Positions 60,814-64,000 of a DNA stretch of 64,000 bases are shown here, in pieces (within the stretch, counting starts at the first letter, position 1; each line of letters opens with the position of its first letter). The notes under the pieces are model-generated. The model was given only the letters and a program-made list of their open reading frames with translations, was not told the DNA's origin and did no database searches. A program made the translations under genes and the position numbers. This DNA is from Rhizobium sp. GTDB taxonomy: Bacteria; Pseudomonadota; Alphaproteobacteria; Rhizobiales; Rhizobiaceae. The stretch lies in the NCBI GenBank assembly GCA_028290545.1, contig JAQGJP010000012.1, positions 1-64,000 of the forward strand. Direction: 5' to 3'.

Positions 60814-61710
60814 TCAGGGCCATTCGTAATAGCCCGAAGACATCGGGATAGACGCCGCGCCTGTGGCGCTCGCCGCCAGCGCACGATATTTCGCCGGCGA
60901 AACACCTGTCTTGCGCTTGAAGAAATGGCTGAAATTGGCCGGATCGCGAAACCCCAGACTGTCGGAAATATCCTGCACGCTGCGCGCTCCCCGTTCGAGC
61001 CTCAGCTTTGCTTCCTGCACCAGCCTGTCATGGACGAGTTCGACCGGCGGGTGCGACAGTGTTCGCCGGCAGATCGCGTGCAGCCGGTCGGTGCTGATGC
61101 CAAGTTCGCTGGCATAGTCGCCGATCGACCAATGCTTTCGGAAATTCGCCTCGACCAGTTGCCGAAACCGCTGCAGGATCGGACCTGTGCCGCTGGCTGC
61201 GGCGGCTGATCTCTCATCGGCACCGAATAGCCGCCATGCGGCCATCAGAATCAACCTGGCATAGGCGCTCGCCACCATGCGGGACGCACGCCCCTCCTCG
61301 AACAGTTCGGAAATGAACCCCTGAAACAGCGGCTCAATCTCGTTCCGATGGGTATTGTCCAGGTCATCAGTGATCGAAAGGCCGCTGGAGAACAGCCGCA
61401 GGGACGGTGACTCCGCATGATCGCCGATCGCCTCGCCGATAATTTCCTGCGACACGCCAATCAGATATCCCTGGGCGCCGGCGGCAATCGCCGCACTCTC
61501 GCCCTCTGATGGCGGGAGGAACACCAGTGCTGGCCCATGCACGGGCAACAGCGTTTCGCCGCGTGCCAGCGTCATCGTTCCGGCCGTAAGCAACACAATG
61601 TGGTGGAACCAGCGTTGCGGCGGCCGGCCCATGCGGATGGCCCGCGGGGAAATCGCCGGCTCCATGACTTCTCCACGCGCGTCGTGGTGAATGGTCGTTT
61701 CGTTGTGCAT
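60814..61710 (-). CDS. AraC-family transcriptional regulator
   Basis: A 298-residue regulator with an N-terminal cupin-like sensor (LARGETLLPVHGPALVFLPP) and a C-terminal AraC domain (SIGDYASELGISTDRLHAIC; VQDISDSLGFRDPANFSHFF; KRKTGVSPAKYR). It resembles HpaA-type activators of aromatic-acid catabolism. It diverges from an aldehyde dehydrogenase gene, its likely target, across 166 bases. ATG 61710 is used; four more codons are open upstream. Confidence 0.9.
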   Translation of the reverse strand: MHNETTIHHDARGEVMEPAISPRAIRMGRPPQRWFHHIVLLTAGTMTLARGETLLPVHGPALVFLPPSEGESAAIAAGAQGYLIGVSQEIIGEAIGDHAESPSLRLFSSGLSITDDLDNTHRNEIEPLFQGFISELFEEGRASRMVASAYARLILMAAWRLFGADERSAAAASGTGPILQRFRQLVEANFRKHWSIGDYASELGISTDRLHAICRRTLSHPPVELVHDRLVQEAKLRLERGARSVQDISDSLGFRDPANFSHFFKRKTGVSPAKYRALAASATGAASIPMSSGYYEWP

Positions 61711-61876
61711 AATCGACCTCAATGGAACATTGCTGAACCAATGGCCAGAATTTTACAATATTATGCCACAAAATCACATTCCTATTCCCAAGCATCACGC
61801 TAATCTTTGCTGACGCCTTTGGGAGGAGGCCGAGATGGTTGTCGGAGCAAGGATCGATTTTTCCAGGAGGGACACG

Positions 61877-63370
61877 ATGCCGGTTGCCAACGCACCGGCG
61901 AGTGCTGCCGTCTTCTCCCCCCGTTCTGCCAAGCTGCTGATCGGCGGCAAGGATTGCGACGCCGGCAACCGCGCGACCTTCGAACGTTCCAACCCGGTGA
62001 CCGGCGATGTCGTCACGATTGCCAGCGCGGCAACAACCGATGACGCCATGCGGGCAGCCGGTAGCGCCGCCGCCGCGTTTCCAAAATGGGCCGCTTCGAC
62101 ACCCACATTCCGCCGCAGCCTGATCGAAAAGGCGGCAACTATCCTTGCGGGACGCGAAGCCCTGATCGCCGACATCATGATGTCGGAAACCGGCGCCACG
62201 CGGGAATGGTGCACCTTCAACATCCGTCTCGGCGGCCAGATCCTTCTCGATGCCGCCGCGATGACGACACATGTCAGCGGCTCGATCATTCCCACGGACC
62301 AGCCGGGTGTCACCGCCTTTGCCATGCGCCAGCCTGCGGGCGTCTGCCTGGCGATCGCGCCATGGAACGCGCCGGTCATCCTTGGCGTCCGCTCGATCGC
62401 CATGGCGCTTGCCTGCGGCAATACCGTGATCCTCAAGGCGTCAGAACTCTGCCCGGCGACCCATCGCGCCATTGGCGATGTGCTGGTCGAGGCAGGTTTT
62501 GCCGCCGGCGTGGTCAACATCATCTCGAACGCACCGGCGGATGCTTCCACGATTGTCGAAGCACTGATCGCCCATCCCGTCGTCAGGCGGATCAATTTCA
62601 CCGGTTCAACGCGCGTAGGTCGCATCGTTGCGCAAAATGCTGCCAAGCATTTGAAGCGCTGCCTGCTGGAGCTTGGCGGCAAGGCGGCTTTCGTCGTGTT
62701 GGACGACGCCGATCTCGATGAAGCCGTCAAGGCCGCTGCCTTCGGAGCCTTCTTCAACCAGGGCCAGATCTGCATGTCGACCGAGCGGGTCATCGTCATG
62801 GATGCGGTCGCCGATGAGTTTGCTGAGCGTTTCAAGGCCAAGGTCAGGACGCTCAAGGCCGGCGACCCCGTGCGCGGCCATATGCCGCTCGGTTCGCTGG
62901 TCACACCGGAGTCTGCGCGCCGCGTGCGCATGCTGATCGACGATGCCCTCGCCAAGGGCGCGATCCTGCTCGCCGGCGGCGAAAGCCACGACGCCCTGAT
63001 GGATGCGACCGTGCTCGATCATGTCACCCGGCCGATGCGGCTCTATCGCGAGGAGAGCTTTGGACCGGTGGCCGTGATCATCCGCGTCGCCGATGCCGAC
63101 GAGGCGGTGACCGTCGCCAACGATTGCGAATACGGGCTTTCGGGCGCAGTTTTCGGCCGAGACATCGGGCGGGCTCTGGACGTCGCCCGGCGCATCGAAT
63201 CCGGCATCTGCCACATCAATTCCGCGACCGTCGCCGACGAGCCGCAAATGCCGTTCGGCGGCGTCAAGGCATCGGGTTATGGCAAATTCGGAGGAATGGC
63301 GGCGCTCGATGAATTTACCGAACTGCGCTGGATCACACTCTCCACGCAGCCGGGAGAATATCCGATCTGA
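61877..63370 (+). CDS. Aldehyde dehydrogenase family protein
   Basis: A 497-residue NAD(P)-dependent aldehyde dehydrogenase: LAIAPWNAPVILGVRSIAMA, NFTGSTRVGRIVA (cofactor), LLELGGKAAFVVLDDADLDE with the general-base Glu, and FFNQGQICMSTERV with the catalytic Cys. The pattern resembles the vanillin/salicylaldehyde dehydrogenase branch. ATG 61877 has AGGAGG upstream; an in-frame ATG at 61835 is less likely. Next comes an ABC binding-protein gene, so this begins a catabolic cluster extending past the window. Confidence 0.92.
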   Translation: MPVANAPASAAVFSPRSAKLLIGGKDCDAGNRATFERSNPVTGDVVTIASAATTDDAMRAAGSAAAAFPKWAASTPTFRRSLIEKAATILAGREALIADIMMSETGATREWCTFNIRLGGQILLDAAAMTTHVSGSIIPTDQPGVTAFAMRQPAGVCLAIAPWNAPVILGVRSIAMALACGNTVILKASELCPATHRAIGDVLVEAGFAAGVVNIISNAPADASTIVEALIAHPVVRRINFTGSTRVGRIVAQNAAKHLKRCLLELGGKAAFVVLDDADLDEAVKAAAFGAFFNQGQICMSTERVIVMDAVADEFAERFKAKVRTLKAGDPVRGHMPLGSLVTPESARRVRMLIDDALAKGAILLAGGESHDALMDATVLDHVTRPMRLYREESFGPVAVIIRVADADEAVTVANDCEYGLSGAVFGRDIGRALDVARRIESGICHINSATVADEPQMPFGGVKASGYGKFGGMAALDEFTELRWITLSTQPGEYPI

Positions 63371-63414
63371 CGGGACGATCGGCAATTTGGACGAAAAACA
63401 ACTGGGAGGAAAAC

Positions 63415-64000
63415 ATGGTGAATGACAGGAATGGCGGATTGACCCGCCGGGAATTGATCGCAACCACCGGCGCCGTCACCGCCGCACTGGCGCTCGGCGC
63501 CCGCCCGGCCTTTGCGGCCGATACATTGAAAGTCGGGTTCATCAGCCCGCGCACCGGCCCGCTGGCCGGCTTCGGCGAGACCGACGGCTATGTGCTCGAT
63601 GTCGTCCGCAAGGCACTGGAAAAGGGAACCGAGATCGGCGGCAAGTCCTACGCGGTCGAGATCCTCGACCAGGACACGCAGTCGGATCCCTCTCGGGCCG
63701 GCCAGCTCGCCAAGGATCTGATCAACAACCAGGGCATCGACGTGATGCTGGTGATCTCGACCCCGGAGACCATCAACCCGGTGGCCGATGCCTGCGAAGC
63801 CGCAGGTGTTCCCTGCCTGTCGACCGTCATGCCTTGGGAAGCCTGGTATTTCGGCCGCGGTGCCAAGCCGGACCAGCCTTCGCCGTTCAAATGGACCTAT
63901 CATTTCGGCTTCGGCGTCGGTGAATTCCACAAGACCTACGTGTCGCAATGGAACCTGATCGAGACCAACAAGAAGGTCGGCGTCATGTATCCGAACGACG
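63415..64000 (+). CDS. ABC transporter substrate-binding protein (branched-chain amino acid type), 3' truncated by window
   Basis: The first 195 codons of a Leu/Ile/Val-binding-protein-type (Peripla_BP_6) protein. The N-terminus TRRELIATTGAVTAALALGA is a Tat signal ending near AFAA; the mature part begins DTLKVGFISPRTGPLAGFGE, and has QDTQSDPSRAGQLAKDLINN and VISTPETINPVADACEAAGV. GGGAGG precedes ATG 63415. In HAAT-type systems such proteins deliver amino acids, aromatic acids or amides. With the aldehyde dehydrogenase and AraC regulator it points to uptake and oxidation of an aromatic or similar compound. Confidence 0.9.
   Translation, partial: MVNDRNGGLTRRELIATTGAVTAALALGARPAFAADTLKVGFISPRTGPLAGFGETDGYVLDVVRKALEKGTEIGGKSYAVEILDQDTQSDPSRAGQLAKDLINNQGIDVMLVISTPETINPVADACEAAGVPCLSTVMPWEAWYFGRGAKPDQPSPFKWTYHFGFGVGEFHKTYVSQWNLIETNKKVGVMYPND

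Noticed and set aside
1..64000. CRISPR arrays, tRNA or rRNA genes, integrases and insertion sequences
   Set aside because: None seen on reading both strands; the repeats present are palindromic intergenic elements without transposase genes.

Overview
The window is about 60% GC, densely coded and carries rhizobial gene families and rhizobial-type palindromic repeats. It is best read as a chromosomal segment of a Hyphomicrobiales (Rhizobiales) alphaproteobacterium, probably Rhizobiaceae or Phyllobacteriaceae. Supporting signs are the tkt / DUF4164 / zapA / probable 6S RNA arrangement, the aglR-EFGAK alpha-glucoside locus in its Sinorhizobium order, TIGR02186, DUF6460 and the RIME-like repeats. 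I see no tRNA, rRNA, CRISPR array, prophage or intact insertion sequence.

Layout. 1-2097 is the 3' part of a fused enoyl-CoA hydratase/3-hydroxyacyl-CoA dehydrogenase. 2233-9810 (minus) holds an exported metallo-beta-lactamase-fold protein, pgk, a K+/H+ antiporter, gap and tkt. 10137-11090 is DUF4164, zapA and a probable 6S RNA. 11167-14003 holds a small exported protein, ybgC, a membrane protein and a class III aminotransferase. 14157-22456 is a gamma-butyrobetaine/carnitine-to-glycine-betaine catabolic cluster with a divergent GlxA/CdhR-type regulator. Each of its four gene junctions carries a palindromic repeat. 22460-31063 is housekeeping and small accessory genes: a response regulator, pyrD followed by a HI1419/HI1420-like toxin-antitoxin pair, MATE, a CAP lipoprotein, methyltransferases, a YitT remnant, and an Rrf2/AhpD-like operon with a clear operator. 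31201-37308 holds the ligase-associated helicase and PdeM, a RibD-like reductase with a divergent HxlR regulator, and a TIGR02186/TauE pair.

37530-46612 is the least familiar part: two PYROXD2/CrtI-like flavoproteins, a stand-alone aminomethyltransferase and an 84-residue protein in one operon. Divergent from it are a SAM methyltransferase and a TetR/BetI-like regulator, followed by a DapA homologue without its catalytic lysine and then a Rieske oxygenase. Near-identical operator-like palindromes lie before the flavoprotein operon and the Rieske gene, and a third, weaker copy lies before the distant class III aminotransferase at 14003. I propose that these form one TetR-controlled regulon acting on an N-methylated compound; the substrate is unknown.

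46947-52821 holds a DUF6894 protein, a LysR regulator, a GMC oxidoreductase/beta-hydroxyacid dehydrogenase operon, and a divergent lone MttB-family (trimethylamine/betaine methyltransferase) protein. 52927-60797 is the complete alpha-glucoside uptake locus aglK-A-G-F-E with its LacI-type regulator aglR. 60814-64000 begins another catabolic cluster: AraC regulator, aldehyde dehydrogenase and a Tat-exported ABC binding protein cut by the window edge. Quaternary and methylated amine metabolism (carnitine route, MttB, Rieske, aminomethyltransferase) is the recurring theme.
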